Below the pieces are notes generated by a model. The model saw nothing but the letters and a program-made list of their open reading frames with translations, was not told the DNA's origin and did not search any database. DNA of 64,000 bases from Streptococcus caballi DSM 19004 (GTDB taxonomy: Bacteria > Bacillota > Bacilli > Lactobacillales > Streptococcaceae), in assembly GCF_000379985.1 (NCBI RefSeq), contig NZ_KB904096.1:216-64215 (forward strand). Direction: 5' to 3'. How positions within the stretch are numbered: the stretch's first letter is position 1; each line of letters starts with the position of its first letter. Below, piece by piece: positions 40,657 through 49,649 of this stretch. The position numbers and the translations under genes are program-made.

Positions 40657-43065
40657 TAAAACAAGTATGATGTCGTTTTCAACAGTCAAGAGGTCTTCTG
40701 GCAGGTAAGGGCTATCCAGTTCTTGTCCATTGAGGATTAGTTGCGAAAATCCTGATTCTTTGTGGTCAGGGTTTTGCACCGTAATGTGGAGTTTTTTGTC
40801 ACGGAAAGTCTTGTCCATGGTAAAACTGTCCCAATCCGCTGGGATGGCAGGCTTGAGCTCAAGACCAGTGAGGTCAGGACGCAACCCCAGAATTCCTTCA
40901 ACACAAGCTACCATGACTGTTGAGGCTGTTCCTGTTAACCAGTGAACGTGAGAGCGGCCAAAGTGCGGACTAGCAGGGCCCTCAGTGAATTGCCCGTAAC
41001 AGTAGGGCTCTAGTTGTCGGATGTCAGCACGATCATTTTGTGCAGCGGGAGCATTTTCCATAAAGTAAGTGAAGGCGCGATCTCCTTTCCCCCTGAGGGA
41101 TTCGGCTAAAATCAACCAACCTTGAGATTGGCTAAAGACACCAGCATTTTCCTTGGTACCTTGGTTGTAGATGAGAGCAAGGGCTCCCTCAAAGGCATGC
41201 TCATGGTAAGGAGGGTCCATGAGGACAGCACCATAGGCAGTGTTGAGACGGTTGTAGACGTTATCCATGGCAAGTGTAGCTTGTTCCGCACTCGCCAAAC
41301 CACTGATCACAGCCCAACTTTGAGGGTTGAGCCAGAGATTAGCCTCGGGAGCTTGGCTTTCACCAATACGTTCACCAGCTTCGGTAAAGCCACGGACAAA
41401 GCGGTCGTCATCCCAGCAGAGTTCTTGGATGCGCTCGCCCATTTCTTCTTGTTCGCGGTTGAGGAACTCAAGATAAGTATCATCTCCCTTAGCAGACGCG
41501 AAGGCCTTGAGAACCTTCAAGGCATAGTAAAATTGCAGAGCAACAAAGGAAGATTCTCCTTGAGCACCGAGACGCAGGCAATCATTCCAGTCAGCATAAA
41601 GGCCAGCAGGCATACCGTGTGGACCAAGATGGTCTAGGGAGAATGTGATAGCAGCCTGCAAGTGCTGGTAAACAGTGGCTTCTCCTTGGTTAGCGTAGGG
41701 AATGACCTCATCCAGAAAGGCAAGATTTCCCGTCTCAGCCACATATTTGTAAACCGTTGGGAAAAGCCAGAGAGCATCATCAGCGCGATAGGCTGGATGT
41801 CCAGTTTCTTTGACGTAAGAAGCATCATCTGGGGTGTCTTCGTGTCCAGGATTGTGGGTAAATTTGACCAGTGGTAGTCCGCCACCATTGTCTACTTGAG
41901 CAGACAGCATGAAGCGAATTTTTTCAGCTGCCATTTCCGGTTTGAGGTGAATGATGCCTTGGATGTCTTGGACGGTGTCGCGGTAGCCGTAACCGTTGCG
42001 CAAACCACAGTAGACAAGAGAGGCAGCGCGTGACCAAATGAAGGTCATGTAGCAGTTGTAGGCGTTCCAAGTGTTAATCATGGTGTTGAATTCAGGACTT
42101 GGTGTTTGCACCTGCAGGCTTCCCAGACGGTCTTCCCATTCAGCGCGCAGCTCATTGACCTCATCTTCGACAGTGGCTTTTGGCTTGTCATAGCTTTGAA
42201 GAACGGCTTGTGCCTCCCGAGAGCATTTTTCACCGAGAATGAAGACAAGTGTCTTGGTCTCATTTGGTGCCAGAGTGACCTTGCTTGCGAGCGCTCCGCA
42301 GGCATTTTCGTTGTAAGACGTTACGTCACCCAAATTGCCAGCAGCGATACCAGCAGGCTTGTCATAGCTGTTGTAACGTCCGAGAAAGGCTTTCTTGTCC
42401 CCACAAAAAGAAGTGACAGGATGGCCAGCTAGGCCAAAGAAACGTTCAGTCACATTCTTTTCATCAACTTGTTCTTCATCATCCAGTGTGTCTAGATTGC
42501 CGTGAATCTGCTGCATGATGCGGTTTTTTTCAAAGATCGTACGCGTGATGAAGAGGGAATATTGCAAATTAACTTGATCTTGCTCGTAGTTGCCGTGGTT
42601 GGTAAATTCAGCGTAGCCAGTCAGAGTCAGGTTACGGACTTTATCAGAGGTATTAGTAACCTCTAAGGCCCAGACTTCATAGCTCTTGCCCTTTGGCACA
42701 TAGTAAGTGGCTTCGGAATGAATACCAGCATAGTCAGCTATCATCTTAGTGTAGCCCATACCGTGATGGCATTCACTGTGGTAATCAGCTAAGTCTTTAC
42801 TGACAGGCTGCCAAGAGGCTGACCAGAAGTCCTTACTGTCGTCATCTCTCAAGTAGATGTAGCGCCCGGGCTGGTCGAAATTGTTAAACACATAGCGTAG
42901 AATGCGTCCATTGGCACCTGATTTGGCAAAGCTGTAGCCGCCAGCATTGTTAGAGATGATAGCTCCGTATTCAGGTGAGCCGAGATAGTTGACCCAAGGC
43001 ATGGGAGTATCGGGTTTGTCAATCACGTATTCGCGATTGCTGTCGTCGAAATAACCGTATTTCAT
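40654..43065 (-). CDS. GH94 cellobiose phosphorylase
   Basis: Cytosolic enzyme cleaving cellobiose with phosphate to alpha-glucose-1-phosphate and glucose. The 803 residues match the compact GH94 type in length; domains are the N-terminal beta-sandwich (1-310), helical linker and (alpha/alpha)6 barrel. The catalytic acid lies in ADWNDCLRLG (491-500; D492/D495), and RDTVQD (362-367) binds substrate. AAGGAGA precedes the start on the minus strand. It could act on longer cellodextrins or beta-1,4 ends of imported oligosaccharides; linkage is not provable from sequence here. Confidence 0.85.
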   Translation of the reverse strand: MKYGYFDDSNREYVIDKPDTPMPWVNYLGSPEYGAIISNNAGGYSFAKSGANGRILRYVFNNFDQPGRYIYLRDDDSKDFWSASWQPVSKDLADYHSECHHGMGYTKMIADYAGIHSEATYYVPKGKSYEVWALEVTNTSDKVRNLTLTGYAEFTNHGNYEQDQVNLQYSLFITRTIFEKNRIMQQIHGNLDTLDDEEQVDEKNVTERFFGLAGHPVTSFCGDKKAFLGRYNSYDKPAGIAAGNLGDVTSYNENACGALASKVTLAPNETKTLVFILGEKCSREAQAVLQSYDKPKATVEDEVNELRAEWEDRLGSLQVQTPSPEFNTMINTWNAYNCYMTFIWSRAASLVYCGLRNGYGYRDTVQDIQGIIHLKPEMAAEKIRFMLSAQVDNGGGLPLVKFTHNPGHEDTPDDASYVKETGHPAYRADDALWLFPTVYKYVAETGNLAFLDEVIPYANQGEATVYQHLQAAITFSLDHLGPHGMPAGLYADWNDCLRLGAQGESSFVALQFYYALKVLKAFASAKGDDTYLEFLNREQEEMGERIQELCWDDDRFVRGFTEAGERIGESQAPEANLWLNPQSWAVISGLASAEQATLAMDNVYNRLNTAYGAVLMDPPYHEHAFEGALALIYNQGTKENAGVFSQSQGWLILAESLRGKGDRAFTYFMENAPAAQNDRADIRQLEPYCYGQFTEGPASPHFGRSHVHWLTGTASTVMVACVEGILGLRPDLTGLELKPAIPADWDSFTMDKTFRDKKLHITVQNPDHKESGFSQLILNGQELDSPYLPEDLLTVENDIILVL

Positions 43066-43166
43066 GGAATTCTCCTTAAATTTTTCAATTTTTTGTAATA
43101 GTCTTCTCAGCTAGTAAGGTCATAGAGAAAACTATTGTGGGTTGTGGTTGCACTATATTTTACAAT

Positions 43167-45866
43167 TTATCTTAAAATAATGGTGATGGTGTGGTCATCG
43201 TCATTGAGTTGGTTGAGTTTGTCTTTAGTGAGGAAGGCGTAGGCGTCATCGGTGATGTCGAGTGCTTGTCCGTCACAGTTGGCTTCTGCGATGATGTAGT
43301 TACCAAAATCTTTGTGGGCAGCATTTTCATAGGTGATATGGAATGTCTTGCTTGCAAACTGTGTCGTGATAGTTGCTCTGCCATTGTCATCAAATTGTTC
43401 GGCAAGGAGCTTAGGATAAAGCATCAGGTCACCGAACTTACCTTGGACACCGAAAACTTCAGTCACCATGGTCAGCATGTACCAGCTGGCAGCGCCAGTC
43501 AGATAGTGGTAGACGCCACGACCATCAGCACGGAAATACTCAGGAATACCTGGGTAAATGCGACTAGTTTCAAAGTTCAGAGAGGTGTCAGCCAAGGTTT
43601 TGAGAGCCTTCCAACCTTCTTTGGCAAAGCCACGACGGTAAAGAGCATTAGCATACATGACTGTCATATGTGAGAAAACAGCTCCGTTTTCTTTTTCACC
43701 ATAGGCAAAACCATACATCCGACCGAGATCCATTTTAAGCTCGTGAAAATCTGTATTGAGGCGGTAGCCACCAATTTCTGGACGATAGAGGTAATGGTCA
43801 GCACTCTTAGTCATCTTGCGAATTTGCTCGTCTGTCGCCACAAAATTCATAATTGGGAAGACTTGCCCCGTCAGCATCATGTGAATACGATCGTTATAAG
43901 CACCATCTGTCCTGTGACCGCTATTGTCGTAGTAGCTGTTGTACCAACCTTCATCATCATTGAGGTCTAGCCATTCTTTTTGTTGCAGATGCTGGCGCAG
44001 CCAAGTCGCTTTTTGAATGAGGTTGAGAGCCAGTTCAGATAAACTAATTTTGACCTTGCGACCATTGGTATTGTGAACGAGCTGGTTAGTGTAGGCATCA
44101 AGAATGTGATGCTTGCGACCAATGTTGTCGTAAATGGCTGAATCTTTTTTGAGCAGTAGACCAATTTCTTCTAAGATTTCAACAGAATCAGTTTTAGTTT
44201 TGCTTTCAAGTAAACGAATCAGAGCGGCTAATTCCATCAGATTGCCAGAATAAGCGGCGGTAAAGGCGACACTTTCACCGTTTTCGTCAGCCATATCCAG
44301 AGCATCATTCCAGTCAGCACCGCGCAAGCGATAAATGTTGTGGTCACCGACTTCATAGAAGCCTGTCAAGTGTTGAATCAGTAAGTGCTCAAGAATGCTA
44401 CCTGTATAAACGTTGTCAGTTGCAGTTCGCTGCTCATTACCATAAGTCTCGTCCCAATCACTATCAAGAGCAGTGCCACGCTTGACGTGAGAATCTTTAA
44501 AGTAGGAAACTTGGCGGGTCAGAATGTCAATGTCACCCGTCTGATCAATGTAAAGCTTAGTCGTGATGAGAGGCCAGAGCGCGTGATCCATCCAAACGCG
44601 ACTGATACCGTTGCGGTCGGCTAGGAAATTGCCATCGCCCTCACCAATGATGGTGGCATTAGTCCCATCCAAGCGCACGCCCTTGAAGTTATTTTCAATC
44701 ATGTGACCGACTTGGGTAGGATCCATGAGTAGTAGTGAGAGGCAATCTTGCCAGAGGTCACGCCAGCCACGACCGCCACGACCGTAGTCATGATGAGGAA
44801 GGAAAGAACAACCAAAGATACGACGTAAAAATGGTTGGAAGCAGACCCAGCGCATGTAATGATCAAAATCACTATTACCTGTCTTGAAATTCACCGTTAC
44901 CTTGTCTTGCCAGTAATCTTTGGTTTCTTGCAGAATGTGGTCAACTGTGTCAGGGTCACGATACTTGTTAATGGTTGCCGTGATATTTTCTTCTTTAGTA
45001 TCAATGCCCAGCAGCACTACAAACTGTTTGCTTTGCCCGGGTTCTAGGTTGAAGGTCTCAAAGCGAAAAGCACCCATAGCTTCGCGCCCTTCAATGTGAT
45101 AGTCAGCTGCCACACCAGTGCTAGCTGCATAAATAGCTCGCGGATGGATAAAGCTGCCACCCTCACCAATAAAACTTTCCACTGTTGGATAAAAAGCCTG
45201 TGGAGTCTTACCAGCATCATCAAAACCAGCGATATAATAAATCTCATGATTGAGCTGGTGACCACGTTCGTCAAAGGACATGGTCGGCTTCACTTGAATA
45301 CCAGTGTCAGTAGTCTTGATGCGGTGCAGCATAGACGTTACATTACGGTGGTCACGGATGTTATCAGCACTGCGCCCAAAAATTGGAATAGCAGCGTAGG
45401 CGGTGATGTCCTGTGCTATATCAGCTGCGTTAGTTACAGTAACGGTCATGATTTCCACATTATCATCGTGTGGGATGAACACAGTCACTTTAGTGTCCAA
45501 CTTGAGGGTTGTGAGTTCACGACTCACAGTTTGCCACATGAAACCTGCGGTCACCGTGCTTTTTTCTTGGTCAGCGGTGAATTTTTGCGCTTCTTGTTGG
45601 GCAGAGGCACCGCTCAGTGACTCGACCACGCCCTCTTGGTTACGCAGCCAGAAGTTGCGCGTGGAGCGGTTGTTGTGCAGATTGTCGACACTTACAGGTT
45701 CTAGCAGGAAGTGTTCCTGATCAATCTTGCTATCGCCTCCTAAATTTGGTGTAATAGCACTTTTTAGCCCCGTTTCAGATGCTAGCGGGAAGTATAGGGA
45801 ACTAATATTTTCAGCTTGGGCAAGAGAAAAGTCTCCCTTGTCATTAAGAAAAGTGATAGGTTTCAT
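43167..45866 (-). CDS. GH94 glycoside phosphorylase, second type (possibly laminaribiose or oligoglucan)
   Basis: An 899-residue GH94 enzyme, longer and only distantly related to its neighbour. The catalytic ADWNDALDMA motif lies near residue 517, and GGRGWRDLWQDCLSL is the substrate-binding segment. Length and N-terminus resemble the laminaribiose/1,3-beta-oligoglucan phosphorylase group more than cellobiose phosphorylase, but this is judged from memory. AAAAGGAG precedes the ATG. It is upstream of the 803-residue enzyme by 101 bp and both likely form one operon with a cre site at 45910. Confidence 0.75.
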   Translation of the reverse strand: MKPITFLNDKGDFSLAQAENISSLYFPLASETGLKSAITPNLGGDSKIDQEHFLLEPVSVDNLHNNRSTRNFWLRNQEGVVESLSGASAQQEAQKFTADQEKSTVTAGFMWQTVSRELTTLKLDTKVTVFIPHDDNVEIMTVTVTNAADIAQDITAYAAIPIFGRSADNIRDHRNVTSMLHRIKTTDTGIQVKPTMSFDERGHQLNHEIYYIAGFDDAGKTPQAFYPTVESFIGEGGSFIHPRAIYAASTGVAADYHIEGREAMGAFRFETFNLEPGQSKQFVVLLGIDTKEENITATINKYRDPDTVDHILQETKDYWQDKVTVNFKTGNSDFDHYMRWVCFQPFLRRIFGCSFLPHHDYGRGGRGWRDLWQDCLSLLLMDPTQVGHMIENNFKGVRLDGTNATIIGEGDGNFLADRNGISRVWMDHALWPLITTKLYIDQTGDIDILTRQVSYFKDSHVKRGTALDSDWDETYGNEQRTATDNVYTGSILEHLLIQHLTGFYEVGDHNIYRLRGADWNDALDMADENGESVAFTAAYSGNLMELAALIRLLESKTKTDSVEILEEIGLLLKKDSAIYDNIGRKHHILDAYTNQLVHNTNGRKVKISLSELALNLIQKATWLRQHLQQKEWLDLNDDEGWYNSYYDNSGHRTDGAYNDRIHMMLTGQVFPIMNFVATDEQIRKMTKSADHYLYRPEIGGYRLNTDFHELKMDLGRMYGFAYGEKENGAVFSHMTVMYANALYRRGFAKEGWKALKTLADTSLNFETSRIYPGIPEYFRADGRGVYHYLTGAASWYMLTMVTEVFGVQGKFGDLMLYPKLLAEQFDDNGRATITTQFASKTFHITYENAAHKDFGNYIIAEANCDGQALDITDDAYAFLTKDKLNQLNDDDHTITIILR

Positions 45867-45909
45867 TGGAAACTCCTTTTTCTTCGATTTTCGTATGTTT
45901 TTATTTTAA

Positions 45910-45923
45910 AGAAAGCGCTTGTT
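45910..45923 (-). promoter_or_regulatory. cre site upstream of GH94 operon
   Basis: AGAAAGCGCTTGTT contains the palindromic AAGCGCTT core of CcpA-binding cre sites. It lies 44 bp before the GH94 start, next to an AT-rich -10 candidate (TAAAAT on the minus strand), a place where CcpA would repress. Confidence 0.65.
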
Positions 45924-46248
45924 CCAGAAAATCAAAAAAATCAAAAAAATATCATAAATATGACATTAAAAGGAAATATATCAATAATTTAGTTAGTCTC
46001 GCTTATTTTAAAGTGAAATAAGTCCTATCAGAAAATGACTAAAAAGACCTTAATGACGCCGTTATAGCTGAACCTAACTTATTTTTTCTACCATTTAAAG
46101 CGAGAAAAAAACAAAAATATCAAAAATAAAAAGTTTTTCAACTCAGGTCATAAATCTGGTATTTTTTTAAAATTTATAATATAACGATTGAGTCAAGCAA
46201 GCTATAATACAGTTACAAAAACACGAGGGCGACCTCAAAAAGGAGAAA
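45924..46248. promoter_or_regulatory. Divergent promoter region of the beta-glucan island
   Basis: Between the two divergent operons. CTTATTT-n7-AAATAAG (46002-46022) is a symmetric candidate operator, possibly for the AraC-type regulator at 53680. TATAAT (46203-46208) is the -10 of the importer genes. AGGAG at 46241-46245 is the ribosome site. No coding sequence is seen. Confidence 0.5.
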
Positions 46249-47628
46249 ATGATGAACAAAAAAGTAAGCGCTTTTATAGCAATTGCTCTTGCAGCAGGAA
46301 CCATGGTGGCATGCTCTAACAAGTCAGGTTCAAGTTCAAAAACAGCCGCAGCCAAGGAAGGCAAGATCATCAACGTCTATTCTTGGAATGATGAATTCCG
46401 CCAACGCGTTGAAGCGGTTTATCCAGAAGTTAAATCAACTTCTAAAGATGGTACTGTGACAAAACTAAAAGATGGTACTGAAATCCACTGGATTGTCAAC
46501 CCTAACCAAGACGGTGTTTATCAACAAAAATTGGACGAGGCTCTGCTTAAACAAGACTCAGCATCAGCTGACGACAAAGTTGATATATTCTTGTCAGAAA
46601 CAGACTACGTTAACAAATATTCCTCTAAAGAAGCTGGCGCAGCAATGCCTTTGAAAGATCTTGGCATCAATCCAGATAAAGACTTAGCAGACCAATACAA
46701 ATTCACAAAAGTGACTGCATCAGACGAAGATGGCGTTCAACGTGGTTCTACTTGGCAGACCTGTCCAGGTGTCCTTGTTTATCGCCGTGACATCGCTAAA
46801 GAAGTCTTCGGAACAGACGATCCTAAAGAAATAGGTGCGAAAGTTAACAGTTGGGACAAGATGAAAGAAACCGCTAAAGTCTTGAAAGATAAAGGTTATT
46901 ACGGCTTCGCATCTTACGCTGATACCTTCCGCCTCTACGGTAACAACATTGAAATACCTTGGGTTAAAGATGGTGAAACAACTGTTAATGTTGGACCAGA
47001 AGTCATGAACTGGGTTAAAGATTCTAAAGAATGGCTTGACGCTGGTTACTTCAATAAGACTGTTAAAGGTCAATGGACAGATGACTGGAACAAGACCATG
47101 GGTTCTGATTCTAAAGTCTTTGCCTTCCTCTTCCCTGCTTGGGGTGTCGACTTCACACTGAAACCAAACTGGGATGGTGCGGATGGACAATGGGCTGTAA
47201 CCACTCCACCACAAGAATATAACTGGGGTGGTTCTTACATCCACGGTGCAGAAGGAACTGATAATCCAAAACATGTTAAAGATATTATTCTAGCTTTGAC
47301 AGCTGAGAAGGATAACCTCTTAAAGATTTCAAAAGATTACCAAGACTTTACTAATACTAAGTCTGGTATGAAAGAAGCCGCTAAGGATGACAGCTTTAAA
47401 TCAGACTTCCTTGGTGGACAAAACGCCTTCGAATATTATGCACCAGTTGCAGAAAATATTAAGATTGCACCATTGTCAGCTTATGACCAAGGTTGTGTTG
47501 AATTGTTCCAAAACTCATTCAACGACTACCTCCAAGGTAAAGTAAGCTTCGATAAAGCTAAAACAAACTTTGAAACAGCCATCAAAGAACGTTATCCAGA
47601 AATTACAGACGTTAAATGGCCTAAATAA
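46249..47628 (+). CDS. Sugar ABC transporter substrate-binding lipoprotein
   Basis: A 459-residue solute-binding protein with lipoprotein signal ending MVACS (Cys22, counting from the first ATG), then a serine-rich linker and a large two-lobed oligosaccharide-binding fold. Abundant Trp/Tyr (SWND, WTDDWNKT, YNWGGSYI) fit stacking onto sugars. Two ATGs lie in tandem (46249, 46252); the second has better spacing from AGGAG. The context points to cello- or mixed-linkage beta-gluco-oligosaccharides. Confidence 0.9.
   Translation: MMNKKVSAFIAIALAAGTMVACSNKSGSSSKTAAAKEGKIINVYSWNDEFRQRVEAVYPEVKSTSKDGTVTKLKDGTEIHWIVNPNQDGVYQQKLDEALLKQDSASADDKVDIFLSETDYVNKYSSKEAGAAMPLKDLGINPDKDLADQYKFTKVTASDEDGVQRGSTWQTCPGVLVYRRDIAKEVFGTDDPKEIGAKVNSWDKMKETAKVLKDKGYYGFASYADTFRLYGNNIEIPWVKDGETTVNVGPEVMNWVKDSKEWLDAGYFNKTVKGQWTDDWNKTMGSDSKVFAFLFPAWGVDFTLKPNWDGADGQWAVTTPPQEYNWGGSYIHGAEGTDNPKHVKDIILALTAEKDNLLKISKDYQDFTNTKSGMKEAAKDDSFKSDFLGGQNAFEYYAPVAENIKIAPLSAYDQGCVELFQNSFNDYLQGKVSFDKAKTNFETAIKERYPEITDVKWPK
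46263..46276 (+). promoter_or_regulatory. Intragenic cre-like site at the importer gene start
   Basis: AGTAAGCGCTTTTA shares the AAGCGCTT core with the cre at 45910 but lies inside codons of the signal peptide, 55 bp past the -10. CcpA bound here would act as a roadblock. Short match, so moderate confidence. Confidence 0.45.
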
Positions 47629-47635
47629 TCACTAA

Positions 47636-47784
47636 GAGGCTAGGACAAAACGTCCCAGCCTCATCTTAAGAGAAAAACGAAAAACACATTTTTCGGAGTA
47701 TCTCATGCTCTTTATTGTTTTACTATTGCAAAGCAAGTTGCTAGCATTCGTATCACTCTAGAAAAGTAACAAAAAATAAAGAGC
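47636..47784 (+). promoter_or_regulatory. Structured spacer between binding-protein and permease genes
   Basis: A strong hairpin GAGGCTAGGAC/GTCCCAGCCTC (47636-47662) without a U-tract follows the binding-protein stop. GCTCTTTATT (47707-47716) can pair with AATAAAGAGC (47775-47784), enclosing a GCAA/TTGC helix. Such elements commonly stabilise the upstream, highly expressed binding-protein message. Confidence 0.55.
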
Positions 47785-47806
47785 CCCTAATTAGAGGAGT
47801 AATGAG

Positions 47807-48751
47807 ATGAAACAAAAACGTAAGCGTATCAATTATGGAAAATGGGGCTACATCTTCATTCTTCCATTCTTTCTGAGTTTCTTTATTTTCTCTTTCATCC
47901 CACTCGTTGATACGATTCGATACAGTTTTTACGAGTATTATCGGTCAGGGATCAGAGAAATCGGTCCGCGTTTTATCGGGCTGGACAACTATGTTAGCCT
48001 GTTGCATTCAGACATGCTCAGGTATGCGGGAAATACCATGATTCTCTGGTTGATTGGCTTCATTCCACAGATTGTGATTGCTCTGCTTCTTGCAAACTGG
48101 TTTGTAGATGCTCGACTTAAAATCCGTGGCAAACAATTCTTCAAGGTTGTCATTTATCTGCCAAACTTGATTATGGCATCAGCCTTTGCCATGTTGTTTT
48201 TTACCCTTTTCTCAACTAATGGTCCTATCAACTCCATCCTAGAATCTCTAGGCTGGATTAAAGCGCCAATTGATTTTATGGGAACAGCCTTTGGCACACG
48301 TTCATTGATTGGAATTATGAACTTCCTAATGTGGTTTGGTAATACTACTATCATGCTCATGGCAGCTATCATGGGAATCAGCCCTGATATCTTTGAAGCA
48401 GCAGAAATTGATGGTTGTAACAGTCGCCAACGCTTCTTCTACATTACACTACCAATGATTCGTCCAATCCTTGCTTATACCTTGATTACGTCAATTATTG
48501 GTGGACTTCAAATGTTTGATGTCCCACAAATTTTGACAAATGGTCAAGGGTCTCCAGACCGTACCTCAACAACCCTTATCATGTTCTTGAACAACCACTT
48601 GAAGAGCAAAAACTACGGTATGGCAGGTTCCTTGTCTGTTTACCTCTTTGTCGTGAGTGCTATTCTTTGCTGGTTTGTTTACAAAATGACTAACAACGAG
48701 CTCAAAACGACTAAGCGAAATCTCCAAAGAAAGGCTAAAAAGGTGAAATGA
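47807..48751 (+). CDS. Sugar ABC transporter permease (MalF/UgpA type)
   Basis: A 314-residue membrane protein with six transmembrane segments and the EAA loop EAAEIDGCNSRQRFFYITLP that contacts the ATPase. Start ATG 47807 follows TAGAGGAG. Four-base overlap with the next permease implies coupled translation and a heterodimer. Confidence 0.92.
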   Translation: MKQKRKRINYGKWGYIFILPFFLSFFIFSFIPLVDTIRYSFYEYYRSGIREIGPRFIGLDNYVSLLHSDMLRYAGNTMILWLIGFIPQIVIALLLANWFVDARLKIRGKQFFKVVIYLPNLIMASAFAMLFFTLFSTNGPINSILESLGWIKAPIDFMGTAFGTRSLIGIMNFLMWFGNTTIMLMAAIMGISPDIFEAAEIDGCNSRQRFFYITLPMIRPILAYTLITSIIGGLQMFDVPQILTNGQGSPDRTSTTLIMFLNNHLKSKNYGMAGSLSVYLFVVSAILCWFVYKMTNNELKTTKRNLQRKAKKVK

Positions 48752-49596
48752 TGTCAACAAAAGCACAAAACCTATTACGCACCATTGTGGCACATTTTGT
48801 ATTAATTACTTTATCCTTTATGTGTCTCTTCTTCTTCTACATCTTGATTATCAATGCGACTCACTCCCATGCTGAATTGCAAAAAGGTTTCTCTGCTCTA
48901 CCAGGAAGTTATCTCTTTGATAACCTGGAAAAGGTCGCCAACGACGGTAGCTTCCCTATGTTTCGAGGGATTCTCAACAGCCTTATTGTGTCAAGCTTGA
49001 CTGCAGCTATCTGTACCTATTTCTCAGCCTTGACCGCATACGGCCTTTACGTTTACGATTTCAGACTCAAAAAAATCGCTTTTACCTTTATCATGGCAAT
49101 CTTGGTTATGCCAACACAAGTCACTTCAATGGGGTTCTTGCGCTTGATTACCAATATGGGCATGTATGACACACTTTTGCCGCTCATTATCCCATCCATT
49201 GCCTCACCAGCAGTTTTCTACTTCATGTACAGTTACATGCAGTCATCACTTCCTATTTCTTTGGTAGAAGCTGCGCGTATCGATGGGTCTAGCGAATTTC
49301 GCACCTTTAACACTATCGTTTTGCCAATCATGAAACCGGCTATCGCAGTCCAAGCAATCTTCACCTTTGTTGGTTCATGGAATAATTACTTCATTCCAGC
49401 CTTGGTTATTCAATCTAAAGACAAAATGACTGTGCCCATTCTTATCGCAACCCTTCGTGGGGCAGACTATATGAGCTTTGACATGGGTAAGATCTACACC
49501 ATGATTCTTGTAGCTATCGTTCCAATCATTATTGTTTACCTCTTCTTATCAAAATACATTATCGCAGGGATTACCCTCGGTGGTGTTAAAGAATAA
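48748..49596 (+). CDS. Sugar ABC transporter permease (MalG/UgpE type)
   Basis: A 282-residue partner permease with six membrane segments and the EAA loop EAARIDGSSEFRTFNTIVLP. Start ATG 48748; a second ATG directly follows. No ATPase is adjacent, but an MsmK-type one lies 2.2 kb downstream. Confidence 0.92.
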   Translation: MMSTKAQNLLRTIVAHFVLITLSFMCLFFFYILIINATHSHAELQKGFSALPGSYLFDNLEKVANDGSFPMFRGILNSLIVSSLTAAICTYFSALTAYGLYVYDFRLKKIAFTFIMAILVMPTQVTSMGFLRLITNMGMYDTLLPLIIPSIASPAVFYFMYSYMQSSLPISLVEAARIDGSSEFRTFNTIVLPIMKPAIAVQAIFTFVGSWNNYFIPALVIQSKDKMTVPILIATLRGADYMSFDMGKIYTMILVAIVPIIIVYLFLSKYIIAGITLGGVKE

Positions 49597-49649
49597 TTTC
49601 ATCCTATTTCATTTTTTCAATATCCCAATTTATCTTATGGAGGACTAGA

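Noticed and set aside
43191-45620. Several long ORFs on the plus strand opposite the GH94 genes
   Set aside because: They mirror conserved codons of the minus-strand enzymes and lack ribosome sites; Val/Ile-rich nonsense.
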